Positions 53,906 through 64,000 of a DNA stretch of 64,000 nt are shown in pieces. Source of the stretch: Siphlonurus alternatus (Eukaryota > Arthropoda > Insecta > Ephemeroptera > Siphlonuridae); contig OX463781.1 in NCBI GenBank assembly GCA_949825025.1, positions 5,683,370 through 5,747,369 of the forward strand, written 5' to 3'. Positions within the stretch are counted from its first letter, which is position 1, and the number at the start of each line of letters is the position of its first letter. Under the pieces are notes generated by a model that saw only the letters and a program-made list of their open reading frames with translations, did not search any database and had not been told where the DNA came from. The translations under genes were made by a program, and so were the position numbers.

Positions 53906-54957
53906 GTTCAATCGAAAAGCAATAAAACATAACAGTAATAACAATATGAATGCATGAACATACAAACATCATACATCGCCCATAATAAAGAAATTGTTCT
54001 ATATTTTATTCAACTGTTAGTGAGTGTGCTATACATATATGAAGAACTAAAAGAACTGTTTCTTAGATTTCTACACTTATGCTTTTCTTACCTCCCAACA
54101 AATTGTAACAAATCAGCAAAGTTATAACTAGGAGCCAGATTTCCATTTTTTTAAAGTGTGATTTCCAGCACTGGATCCAGTCCAGTTTTTTCCCAAAAAT
54201 AATTATCAAATTTCTCAAAATAAGTAAAAAACAGTTCACTACCAGTTTCCAGCAAAATCTACTTTTCTTATAATTTTACTTCAACTAGTCTCTTAATCAT
54301 TATATTTTCATCGTGAAAAAGCTGCTTTATTAGACAAAACTGCGTTTCAAGTTTTATAAAACTGTAAAAAGTTTTGATAAACTTGAAAACTAAAAAAAAA
54401 AAAAAAAATCTCACTTTTGAAAAAAAAGTTTTTTCCAGTTTAAACTTTTGCATTTTTGGCAATGAAACATCATGATTTGTGAACATTTGTAGTCAGAATC
54501 AATGTAGCATAAAATTTAGTAAAACTGAGAAAACTGGAGATCCGACCTCTACTTATAACGTTCTTGCTTGTTTGAAGTGTACGATACTTACCTCTGTAAT
54601 TTGTTACTACTGACGTGAAAATACGACGCTTATTAATAATTTACAGAACACGAAAGCAAACGTCAACTATTCGACATTAATATAAACCTGTATCAATATT
54701 ATGATTGCTTCATTCCTAAATCAATATAATATCCTCAAAGCGTTTTAGCAAGGAAAATATTTGTAAATAAATTTTTAAAAATATTTCGTATATTCTTGAA
54801 TTATTTAAAATAAATCACATTTGTAAGTAAAATATATAGATGTATTAAAGTGAACAAAATTATTAGTTAGTTGTTTTAGGTATTGTTTTAATTAAAATTA
54901 TATATAAAGCTTGATTCATACAAGACGTTTTCCAGCTTAATAATCACGTTTAGTATT
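53906..54957. other. Intergenic DNA, no gene called
   Basis: Over 1 kb with no repeat family. 54120-54560 is moderately AT-rich and unique (CAGCACTGGATCCAGTCCAG, a short palindrome around GGATCC). A 72-codon minus-strand ORF (54268-54486) has no known motif. Confidence 0.5.
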
Positions 54958-55217
54958 GGGTGCGATTCACGAAGCAGTTAGCCAGGTTTCTAACCACGTT
55001 TAGCATAACCACGTTTAGCATAACCACGTTTAACTATAGACCTGTTTTACGTGTTAAACCACCTACTATCAGAACCAAAAAGGTGTGCCCCTCTCCTTAT
55101 GGAACTTGTATGCTATTCAGGGGCACACCTTTTTGGTTCTTATAATAGTTAAACATGTTTAAGGTAAACGTGGTTAGAAACCTGGCTGGCTATATAACTG
55201 CTTCGTGAATCGCGTTC
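54958..55217. mobile_element. Family I palindrome with a second hairpin at its centre
   Basis: Ends GGTGCGATTCACGAAGCAGT and ACTGCTTCGTGAATCGCG with ATT at 54955-54957 and 55218-55220. The centre, where intact copies read GTTTAACACGT, is opened by a 70-bp hairpin (55071-55140). The left arm also has an extra AACCACGTTTAGCAT unit. Confidence 0.9.
55071..55140. mobile_element. 70-bp hairpin nested in palindrome I
   Basis: AGAACCAAAAAGGTGTGCCC on the left and GGGCACACCTTTTTGGTTCT on the right are a perfect 20-bp inverted pair (arms about 23 bp), with a spacer of about 25 bp. No clear target duplication; no other copy in the window. Confidence 0.85.
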
Positions 55218-55371
55218 ATTATAGATAAATCAATGGCGCTAAGCATGGTTATAGTGCGTAAACTGGATAACTTTTTCATGAATTCCTCATAACATATGAT
55301 ATATGATAATTATATAATGCATAAAAATATAAAAGTAATAATAATATTGAATCCAATATCCAATACAGTAT

Positions 55372-55640
55372 CCTAGTTGAAAAATTACGTCTTCAACTCG
55401 TCCTTTACACGTCTAAACCTATAAAATTTTTACCTCTGAAGAACATCTCATTTCCTCTTCGCTCAAAGTGAGGATGAAATGAAGACAGTATTTCTAACAT
55501 TTTACGTTCAAAAAGAGGAAAGAAGACGTAATATCGTCTTTTTCACCTCTTTTTCCCTAGTAAAATGGTGCAAAATGAGAGGAAAAAAGACGAGAAGAGA
55601 GTTTAATAGCGAAAAAAAGAAGAAATTTATTTCAAATCGG
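55372..55640 (-). mobile_element. Family A MITE, reverse copy
   Basis: CTAGTTGAAAAATTACGTCT at the left, GAAATTTATTTCAAATCGG at the right; GCTCAAAGTGAGGATGAAAT inside. Well preserved. Confidence 0.9.
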
Positions 55641-55644
55641 GTAT

Positions 55645-56869
55645 ACAGTACATTTTTCCATAAATTTGGATACATAATGTAGTACCTTACGCATCTCCAG
55701 TTTATAACAATTTCACAGATTATATTATTTAAATAAATATATTAAATAACTATATCCTCATAAAATATTATATAAACACATGAATTGTCATATAATGCAT
55801 TAATGTTATACATTTTTACTGAGAGTATATTAATACAATTATTAAAAAATATACTTTACAAATAATTTAATGATAAAAAATGAAAGACTCAACAATAAAA
55901 ACCATAACAGTAATGATATTTTACGTAAAAAAGTAGAACATTATTTTTCTCTGTGTAATCAGAGAGCGGCCTACAAGACTTACAATAATAATAATAATAA
56001 CAACACAGAGAAGAGACGACTCAAAGAGATTTGTGTCTGAGTTATATTCACAATGATTGAGCCATTGTGGCACGACGTTGCTTGCATCAAAGAACTTCGC
56101 TTGTTATGAAAATATCATCGCTTACATCAATACGCTTACAATTTTTACATAGAAATCTTTTATAGCAAAGATTCATGTAACTTAAATCATGTACTCCCAC
56201 GGTTATAGGTTTCTCTATCCCTTGTACCGATAATCAGGGATGTGGATAATCAGAAATTTTTAATATTAATTAATATTATTGTACATAAGATTTCTGTTTA
56301 ACTCAAATAAATATAAAAATTTTATGTTAATTTAGTTATCATAGTAATAAATATATAATATTCAGATTATAGTTAAGATGTAATTGTATGTTATTTGTGT
56401 GGACTGTGATTATTTTGTTGTGTTTTGCTTTGTCTGTTTATTTGTTGTTTTTTTAATTGACATGATCTAAGTTCATCTTCTATACAATGTACAACCTAAA
56501 CGATCGAATAAAAAATTTGAATTTGGATTGTAGATTGGTTTTGTAAAATATTAATTACTTATGTTATATCTATATATCACATTTCTCTTTTATTATATAG
56601 ATATGTGTAATAACAATAGGTATATAACCTACTAAAACAATCAAATAATTATACAGCGTAACGAAGTTTCTTTAAAAAATTAAAATATTTAATAATAGGT
56701 TAAATTCATCTTGTTTTCCATCCAGTGTGTGTGGTTCTCCCGATTTTAGATATCTCTTTGGTCTAATGATAAAAAGTACAGGTGTGAAAAAAAAATGAAA
56801 AATTTGATTTTAGAATTAAAAATTATCAAACTTAAGAAAGAACACTGAAGCAACATCAAAATATAATTA
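55645..56869. other. AT-rich DNA; possible LINE-like 3' tail near 56.5 kb
   Basis: No ORF or family member. 56370-56530 (ATACAATGTACAACCTAAAC, then AATAAAAAATTTGAATTTGG) has the look of a non-LTR element 3' end but has no coding part, so I only note it. Confidence 0.4.
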
Positions 56870-57220
56870 AATTGTTGAGAGATTGACCTCAGTTGATTGA
56901 GATTTCGGAATCGACCTCTTTGGATTGAATATCACATGTATACAGAGAACTTAAAACTCACCATCAATAGGTGGCATGTAAATTTTGAAGTGGATCGTTC
57001 TTAGCAGTTTTGAGAAATCTGAGGTAGAAGTTTAACATTGGCCTTATGGACGAAAACCGGAAATGGAGCTATTGTGAGGAAATCGCCCCCTTGAATCTGC
57101 TCCAACCAAAAACGATTAAGTTTTAGAGCATTCTCGAAATATTAAAATTTATTTCATTCGATTCCGTCTCACAGAAATTTCCTTTGACTGGCGTAGTGAC
57201 TGAGGTAAATTGTAAAAAAC
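56870..57220 (+). mobile_element. Family K repeat, divergent copy 3
   Basis: ACTCACCATCAATAGGTGGC, TTGGCCTTATGGACGAAAAC, CGGAAATGGAGCTATTGTGA and TTTAGAGCATTCTCGA are clear; the left third is diverged. Confidence 0.8.
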
Positions 57221-57849
57221 TTGTAATTCAAATAATTAGGGAAATGATAAAAGTAGGTTCTAGATGAAAGGTCCCAACAATGAGTAATTTTCAGGAACAA
57301 GAACTCTTTTTTTTTTTCTCGCTCCTTTAAAGGCACTTAATGAAAATATTTAGGAAAAGGGTTGTGTATTTACAGCAAATTTTGTGTTACATAGTTTTGT
57401 ATCTTATATTGTTATATCTTTTGTATTTTAAATAATGTGTAAAGTAGATCAAATGTATATATAAACACCATCACCTGCTAACTTTAAATTCAATATAAAC
57501 TTTAGCAATTTGTTCTTCCTTTTATAAACGTTATATAAAAGCTCGTAAAATGTCTTGAGAGCCCTATCAAAGAGTTGGTAATTAAAACCAATATTAAAGA
57601 TAGTTACTTTAATGAGAAAAGCTGTTAATTGTGACTCAATTGATTTAAACGTGCCAAACGTTTAACAGACTTCAACTTTTTAATGTTCATCATCCTATTA
57701 TACAATCAAATACTTAACCTAAAGGTATAATAAATTTTAACCACTATCTACAATCAAATAAAAAGGTCAGATCCTTCCACGTTAAATTATAGTGGACATT
57801 TATTTTTTAATGGAATGTACGTAACCAGCTTTCTACATAGTGCACTAAT
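57221..57849. other. AT-rich DNA, no gene seen
   Basis: Nothing recognised. Confidence 0.5.
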
Positions 57850-57963
57850 GTCACCTTCGAAACCTTGTATTTTTTCCCACTTTCAGTAATCACCATGCTT
57901 TGTGTTATTGTATGGGGCATGGTGATTAACAAGGCTGCAAAAAGAAATTTTTCGAGGCGACAA
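57850..57963. mobile_element. Family E palindromic MITE, copy 6
   Basis: CAGTAATCACCATGCTTTGT at the left of centre, GGGGCATGGTGATTAACAAG at the right. First of a cluster of four E copies within 1.8 kb. Confidence 0.85.
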
Positions 57964-58001
57964 CTATACATGTATTACTTTTTAATATAACTAAAATGTA
58001 G

Positions 58002-58121
58002 AGTCATCGCTTCGGAAAACTTTCCTTTGCGGTCTTTTTAATCACCATGCCTTGTAAGAATAACACAGTGCATGGTGATTAACAAAACTGCAAGTGGGAA
58101 ATTTTCCAAGGCGACGTGTGT
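58002..58121. mobile_element. Family E palindromic MITE, copy 7
   Basis: AGTCATCGCTTCGGAAAACT at the left, GGGAAATTTTCCAAGGCGAC at the right. The best preserved copy of the cluster, only about 40 bp from copy 6. Confidence 0.9.
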
Positions 58122-58355
58122 ACTTCTTAATATACAACTTTGGGTACACTGCAATAATTCAGAAACTTGCTGCAAATCCTAACAGCAAAGAGTTTTAAAA
58201 ATAATTACATTTTATGATGTCAAAAGTGTACAGATTATTAATTTTTTAGACACTAAATATTTAGCTAGCAAACTGCATTTTTAAAGTCGAAAATTGGAAA
58301 TCATATTATAGGTAAGATTCAAATGCATGCATTCAAATTTTTAACTTTAAGAACT

Positions 58356-58472
58356 GTACAGTTGACACCTCGGAAAATTTCCCTTTACAGTCTTCTTAAT
58401 AATGTTAATCACTGTTCTCCGTAAGAATAACAAGGCTGCATGTGGGAAAATTTCCAAGGCGACGAGTGTACA
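58356..58472. mobile_element. Family E palindromic MITE, copy 8
   Basis: GTACAGTTGACACCTCGGAA at the left, GGAAAATTTCCAAGGCGACG at the right; the centre is rearranged (TAATAATGTTAATCACTG). Confidence 0.85.
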
Positions 58473-58479
58473 TTTGAGT

Positions 58480-59167
58480 ATGTAAACTCACTTAAAGTTA
58501 CGCCTGCAATCTAGGCAAGCCGCCGGACCAAACAGTTTCGTTTCATCCACACCGCCACCACCTCGTTATAAATAAATTTGTAACCACCTCAGAAAAACCT
58601 CTCTTTTTTTTATACCCACTTTCTGATCATATAAAGAAGAAATACGGTAAAATTTTATTATATGGTCTATACAAGCAACCCCTGTGACTATACTTTTATA
58701 TTCTCGCTATTCCACATCGTAAACTTTCAATAGCCATGAGAAAAGACCCTTATATAATATATATATTTTTATATAATATGAACCCTTTTTTTTTTTGAAG
58801 CACGTATATACACTGCTACTTGTCCATAAGTAAATCATAACACTCTGAGTACCTTTCTTTACAATAAACATGAAAAAAAAATAGAGAAAAAAAAATACGT
58901 AAGTATAAATATCAGTACACTACATAATTTATTATAAGTATAAATGGTGTGTAGCCTTTTTTTTTTCTCTTTCTTTTTATTGTTAGTTATATAAGTTTTT
59001 GTTGTTTTTTTTGTTAACAATAAATTCAAATAAAAATAAATTTCTGAATGTTGCAATAATACACGTGATAGTTTTACATCAAATATTGAGTTAAAGTATT
59101 ATAGTTTTTAGTTGAAAATTTTAAAAAAATGCAACTATTTTGGCAAATAATCTTATTCATATACGTT
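58480..59167. other. AT-rich DNA, no gene called
   Basis: A short balanced patch (58500-58570, CAAGCCGCCGGACCAAACAG) is unique. The rest is A/T-rich with poly-A/T runs. Confidence 0.5.
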
Positions 59168-59480
59168 AACTTCAAATTTTTTATTGCAAAAATGGATAGA
59201 GGGTGTAAAATTATACCACTCTGATTTTGTTCAGCTTTTTACAGCCCTGGAAGTATTGTTAAAAATTTTGTTGAGGTCGGGTTTGAAGCCACGCCTCTTT
59301 TAGGTCCTATCCTTTTAATAAAAAAGTGACACCTTTTGACGCCTCTCTGTACTTTCAATAATTTTTTAAAAATAGTTCCCGCACTGTAAAAAAATCTGAA
59401 AAAAATCAGAGTATAATAATAACTTTGCACCCTCTATCCATTTCTGCAATAAAATTTTTGAGGTCGGTCGATGCTCCATG
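59168..59480. mobile_element. Family D fold-back element, copy 3
   Basis: Left arm TTGCAAAAATGGATAGAGGG, right arm CACCCTCTATCCATTTCTGC. The centre contains GAGGTCGGGTTTGAAGCC, as at 19137. The far right end GAGGTCGGTCGATGCTCCA is intact; the left terminal GGAGTACCGACC is missing. Confidence 0.88.
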
Positions 59481-59533
59481 CATGGCATTATATTGGCACG
59501 TTAAACTACAATAAGGCATAGTACATACACATG

Positions 59534-59632
59534 TACAGTAATTTCCTTAGAAAATTTCCGTTTTCAACCTCGCTAATATTGTGACTATAACATAGAACAC
59601 GGCGCAAAGGGAAGTTTTCCAAAAGGCGACGA
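59534..59632. mobile_element. Family E palindromic MITE, degraded copy 9
   Basis: GTACAGTAATTTCCTTAGAA at the left, GGGAAGTTTTCCAAAAGGCG at the right; the central ATCACCATGCC block is lost. Confidence 0.65.
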
Positions 59633-59639
59633 TCGACTG

Positions 59640-60183
59640 CATATAGTTTATCATAAATAGTAGATAACTCTAATTACAATAAATTTCTGACGAATTAGTA
59701 ATTATAATTTTAAAACATGTTTATTGAGCAAAAACATAAAATACATAATTATAATTTATACATAAAGCATAAAAACCATGGCAATTAGTGACTAAAAAAG
59801 ATTATTCCATTTATGAATGTTCAGCCACCCAACTACAACAGACATTTCAAAACAGAAATTAAACTACTTCGTCAACAACAATTAACAATTAATAAAATAC
59901 ATACATATATTATCTAGAGGCCTGATCATACATAATCCTTGTTTCGAAGGAATTTTATTAAAATACTTGACAATCTTCTACAGAGAAAATTGAATTAAAA
60001 TTGAAATCAATTGCATTTGTTTTTATTTATTTACAAAAAGTTAATAATATATATATGTTAATTTCCTTGTTAGATAAGATTAAGCTTAATACTTATTGGT
60101 TTAATCCTTAATATTTAAGTCAATATACTTGTTTTGTTTTAGCTAGGAGAATGAAAGTCAGGAAGTGTCTTGAGTCTATGTTT

Positions 60184-60185
<2 letters not shown>
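59640..60185. other. AT-rich DNA, no gene seen
   Basis: Nothing recognised. Confidence 0.5.

Positions 60186-60253
<68 letters not shown>
60186..60253. repeat. (GA)n microsatellite
   Basis: About 68 bp of GA, followed by a balanced unique patch with a C-homopolymer (about 60319-60331). The ORFs on both strands depend on the array. Confidence 0.97.
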
Positions 60254-60255
<2 letters not shown>

Positions 60256-60759
60256 GGCAGTGCGGTTTGTCGCGCGCCAAGTAAAGAGGATCTGGTTGAG
60301 GTGTTTGCTTTGCAAATGCCCCCCCCCCCCCTCTCCATGGAGAACAAAGGCAAAGCTGCGATGTTTACTCGAGTCACTCCTCTCTCTTGTTTTACTGCTT
60401 GTGTGCAAGTTTAATTGAGTAAACTTTACTTGTGTCATATAATAATTGTACATAATATTATACTCTATGTTGTTTATCCCTAAAAGAATTCAAACACTTT
60501 CATGATCATTATTTTATATACAAAGTTTTATCAGATTTATGTGATAGTTTACTTGTTGTTCTTAAAAAATATGTTGCTTTTTTTGTAAAACAGTAATTTA
60601 GAATTCAAATATTAACATAAAATAGTGTTACAACAACTTACAAGCTGTACATGTTTTGAAATTTACGATAAATGGTTGGTAAAATATCATACATGTACGC
60701 GTTAACATGCAGGGAGTTATTTTACACATGTTATGGAAATTTTACATTAAAAAACTGAA

Positions 60760-60964
60760 GGGCTGTCCATTCAGAATTGCATGATATTGCAGTGTATAAA
60801 TTAAAAATTAAGAACCTATGCGATCAGGTGGTAGCCACGCACACAGCTTCGTATCGTATATGCATTCGTATGAATAAAAATTTAGAACCGGTTCTAAATT
60901 AGGAACGTACGATCGCATAATTACAATTTAGCTCGATCGTTATAGGTCTGTGTGCAACCGCCCT
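60760..60964 (+). mobile_element. Family G MITE, copy 4
   Basis: GGGCTGTCCATTCAGAATTG to TCTGTGTGCAACCGCCC. Inside: ACACAGCTTCGTATCGTATA and AGGAACGTACGATCGCATAA. Confidence 0.82.
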
Positions 60965-60969
60965 CAATT

Positions 60970-61617
60970 TTTAAAAACTATGCTATGTTTTTTGTCAGTA
61001 AATATGTTTTTATTTATAATATATAATTCGACGAATAAACTATTTGAATCTGACGCTTTAGCTTCAGACTAACTAGCAGTATGTAGCATTCAAAGTGGAT
61101 AATGATAAAACTGGTTAACTTTATGGATAACTCGTTCATGAATTATGCTTACATAAAAAAAAATAATTTGGTTTAAATTCTATAACATACTGAACAAATA
61201 AATATAAATCAAATTATGCATCCAATAATATGAAAATTATTTTTACAAACTGTTATTATAAAACTTGAGAAAAACTTGTTATTAAAAAGAAATTGATTTA
61301 CAAGTGCTTCTATATTTTATAAAGTATTATGAAAATAGTTAACCTTCCCTCTCTCTCTTCGTGATGTAATTAAGTAAAATGTAAAGTTGTAACCTTCCAC
61401 TTTGATAGTAGTTACTTCACGGTGTTTTTTTCTAAAGGATAGCTAAGAGGATCAAGCAAAGACACACCAAAGATGCTCTTCATTGCCTTGCCCTTATATT
61501 ATAGTCGAGGTGAAAGGATTTGCTTTTGAATCATTGAGAGGGCAATGAGTGGCAAAATTAGGAGTTTCAGACAAGATTCTGCAAGTACAAGCTTGCCCAT
61601 AGAATCTCTATCATGGG
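60970..61617. other. AT-rich DNA, no gene called
   Basis: A slightly balanced segment at 61340-61615 is unique and leads into (CT)n. No ORF of note outside low complexity. Confidence 0.5.
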
Positions 61618-61652
61618 TTGTCTCTCTCTCTTTCTCCCTTGCCCCTCTCTCT

Positions 61653-61722
<70 letters not shown>

Positions 61723-61731
61723 CTCTCTCGC
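61618..61731. repeat. (CT)n array with interruptions
   Basis: TCTCTCTCTTTCTCCCTTGC then pure CT from about 61655 to 61717. Source of three overlapping plus-strand ORFs and one minus-strand ORF. Confidence 0.96.
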
Positions 61732-62123
61732 TCAAGATTTTCATCAAAGACGTTATATAGTAGGAGGATGGGAGGCACGCTATATTACTACTTCTTCTCT
61801 TTAACATATTTTAATTATAAGTGGCTGGCTTCAAATGATGACTTTATTTTACTTTATTCACCCAATTTAATAATATATAATATAAAAAGAAAGATTCATT
61901 TACAAAGAAACCTTACAAAAGCATACAAAAGTATTATAATTAAAAATATAAATTTTTGTTTAAAAATTAATTAAATTTACTCTTTTTAGCAAGTAATTAT
62001 AAAATAGTTTTTATAATAAGTATACATATTATATCGTTATAAACAATAAAATGTAGATCAAACAAGTAAAAAAAATTTTATTAAAATTAGAAAAATGCAA
62101 TCAAATATTTATGTAATTAGTAA
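61732..62123. other. AT-rich DNA, no gene seen
   Basis: Nothing recognised. Confidence 0.5.
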
Positions 62124-62129
62124 TTATAC

Positions 62130-62516
62130 TTTTTGATGTGGCGCAGTGCGTTTGACCGAGTCTCGTCAGATCACCGAAGTCAAGCAACGCTAGGCGTAGT
62201 TAGTAGTCGGATGGATGACCATTTTCAACAAAAAACACATTTCCCACCTCAGGAATAAATTGTTGCGCTTTTCCACCATGTGGCTTTGGACCATTGCTCT
62301 TCCGGTTCATTGACAAAAGCTGTAGCGTCCATCCTGGCTGAAGTTTCCACGTTTCCCTCAGCCGCAGGCATATTCCGGGATGGATTGCAAGACTGTGGCC
62401 GCCCCTGTTCTGGAAGAGCCCGTGAAACGCTCAAGTTAGGGTTTCAGAAGGTTCAGGGTTTCAAACAAGTATGTAATTAGTAAATAGAAGTATACCCAAT
62501 AAGGTTTAACTTAAAA
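62130..62516 (+). mobile_element. 5S-derived SINE, full-length copy S6
   Basis: The best complete copy. Head at about 62135 GATGTGGCGCAGTGCGTTTG (A-box-like), then 62158-62221 TCTCGTCAGATCACCGAAGT, CAAGCAACGCTAGGCGTAGT, TAGTAGTCGGATGGATGACC, matching 5S rRNA. Then TTGCGCTTTTCCACCATGTG, central motif CCATCCTGGCTGAAGTTTCC, CCCGTGAAACGCTCAAGTTA, and tail AATAGAAGTATACCCAATAA with AGGTTTAACTT and an A-run. About 380 bp. Polymerase III transcription from the internal 5S or tRNA-like boxes is inferred. Confidence 0.93.
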
Positions 62517-62519
62517 AAA

Positions 62520-63069
62520 AAATAAACAATATTTATAAATGTCTAATTCCAAATAAAAATACTGCTTATTTTAGTCTATTTTACAAACGGATTCATGTTT
62601 ACTTTAAAAACTGGAATATTTTATATTTTCACTTTTTATATAGTATTTTGACAACATAAAATTCATTGCTGGAACATTATATTAGTACAAAAATAAATTT
62701 AACTACCGATTGCTAATTTACATATTTACATCACATTTTCAATTTACTATTTCAGTGAGGCCTCTGTGTAGCTATAGTTATACGCAAAAAAAGGTTATTT
62801 GAAAAAAAAAGTTGACTTAATTTGTAAGTGAGAATCAGAATTAAAATTCAGTATTGCAAATTTTTGTAATATTAAAGTTTGATTTTGTTTTGAAAATAAT
62901 TTAAATAAACTGAAGTATTGAACATGCAGTTTACACCATAGATATTATGTGTACTGTATTTTTAAAAAATCAATATTTTACAAATAGTCAAAGGTAAGTT
63001 TTTTTTATCATAATTGCAGTGTACAGTACGTACATGTTTATTCGTATAATATATTTAATAAAGATCGAA
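62520..63069. other. AT-rich DNA, no gene seen
   Basis: Nothing recognised. Confidence 0.5.
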
Positions 63070-63285
63070 ACTTTTAAGTCAGCTGATTTTGCAGTGTTCC
63101 CACTGTCCTATGAAAAATGAGTTCTAGATACATGCACTATAAATTGAATATTCCAAAATGGGGGGAAAGGGGGGTATGCTTTGAAATCAATAACTTCACT
63201 GGGAAAAAATTTAAATTTTTTAACATGGTGGCTTATAGAGAAAAAAATTTCCGCTGGTGACACTTGAAGCCCTTATATTACGGTA
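63070..63285 (+). mobile_element. Family L MITE, shortened copy
   Basis: TTTTAAGTCAGCTGATTTTG, then TTCCCACTGTCCTATGAAAA; the middle (TATGTAAAAAA...GGCAT) is missing; resumes at AAAATGGGGGGAAAGGGGGG and TAACATGGTGGCTTATAGAG, ending CACTTGAAGCCCTTATAT. An internal deletion derivative. Confidence 0.82.
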
Positions 63286-63712
63286 GTTTCATGTTTACAT
63301 TTGGATTATAGCACGGAGATGCCCGAATTCACCCGGAAATCTTCGTGATGTAGGCAGAAAACTCTAAAATCCTATATGCTGTGCGAGTCAACATAACTCT
63401 TTTTAATAATAATTTTAGTCGCCAAATATTTTTTTACAGTATAGCATTGGTTTTTCATGTCACCATTTATGAAAAAAAATTCGAAAAAAAAAATTATGCC
63501 AGGAGAAATTAATCTCTAGACTAACTTTATTACGTATTTGCTATGCCACTGACAATTTTTTGATTACAAAATCATGACGTCATATGATTTTATGACGTAT
63601 GGTGATAGTCTCGTATAGTATTTAAAAATAGTCCTTTTGCAAATTGCCCTCAATTATTTTTTAAAATAGTTTTGTGTTATTTTATATAAAATTCTTTTCA
63701 TTGAGCACCAGA
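63286..63712. other. Intergenic DNA with a CRE-like palindrome
   Basis: 63330-63420 resembles a very degraded family B (GCTGTGCGAGTCAACATAAC, TTTTAGTCGCCAAATATTT). ATCATGACGTCATATGAT at about 63570 is a palindrome. No gene. Confidence 0.45.
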
Positions 63713-63862
<150 letters not shown>

Positions 63863-64000
63863 AAAAGTATCAATTGGCACGTGTCAGAGGTTCCCCCTAA
63901 CGGAGATTAAATGTCCCACTTGTCCCACTTGTTGTTCGCGATAACAAAAGACTGCACACGCCAGGCAGCTTTTCTTCGTCCGACAAGCGAGACCGTCTTG

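Noticed and set aside
56370..56530. A second LINE 3' end
   Set aside because: Only the general look of a tail (AATAAA-like runs then GAATTTG); no coding part or second copy supports it.
62110..62483. TATGTAATTAGTAA on both sides of SINE S6, apparently a 14-bp target duplication
   Set aside because: The right-hand copy belongs to the SINE tail itself: S1 has a similar GTATGTAATTATATAGTAAA in the same place. The match on the left is therefore not safe evidence for a target duplication.

Overview
This is an AT-rich, gene-poor stretch of eukaryotic DNA. The many long (GA)n/(CT)n and (AT)n microsatellites, the very dense small palindromic DNA-transposon derivatives (MITEs), the tRNA- and 5S-rRNA-derived SINEs and a decayed LINE point to an invertebrate, most probably an arthropod; I cannot name the species. 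No intact protein-coding gene is convincing. Almost every open reading frame is low-complexity translation of (GA)n/(CT)n or a shadow of a repeat. The only protein homology I can read by eye is a decayed reverse-transcriptase C-terminus of a non-LTR retrotransposon at 38.37-38.99 kb (minus strand).

Layout: 0-10 kb holds small palindromes, TAA-flanked MITEs, G-rich-block MITEs, two 5S-SINEs and one tRNA-SINE. 10-24 kb holds a nested stack at 11.8-12.9 kb (two fold-back elements inside an older repeat), long GA/CT arrays, a TTAA-flanked element carrying another repeat at 21 kb, and more MITEs. 24-32 kb has a 5S-SINE with its head preserved, an old bipartite repeat and a self-nested MITE. 31.9-32.55 kb is a repeat-free, less AT-rich interval with a promoter-like arrangement (CCAAT boxes, TATA box, possible splice donor); it is the best, though weak, place for a gene start. 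34.5-35.8 kb is purine-rich sequence with a 1.2-fold duplication and one unusual non-repeat ORF. 37-41 kb has a palindrome nested in a MITE, a head-to-head MITE dimer, the LINE relic and an octamer minisatellite. 43.9-44.6 kb is a GC-rich set of three fold-backs, two of them inside the arms of the third. 45-49 kb holds inverted MITE copies, an hAT-like MITE with a perfect 8-bp target duplication and two copies of the 'J' repeat. 50-64 kb has more microsatellites, a MITE carrying two other MITEs (52.5-53.1 kb), a fold-back in a palindrome (55 kb), a cluster of four ~120-bp palindromes (57.8-59.7 kb) and a last 5S-SINE.

Family letters (A-R) are my own labels from comparing copies within the window. 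Target-site duplications (TSDs) could be read directly for several: TAA (B, O), AAT/ATT (I), TTAA (C) and 8 bp (R). These suggest PIF/Harbinger-like, piggyBac-like and hAT-like parents, but no transposase gene is present. The nested insertions give a relative chronology of family activity. The most unusual items are the SINE family whose head joins a tRNA A-box-like segment to a 5S rRNA segment and shares its middle and tail with a separate tRNA-SINE, and the triple fold-back at 44 kb.
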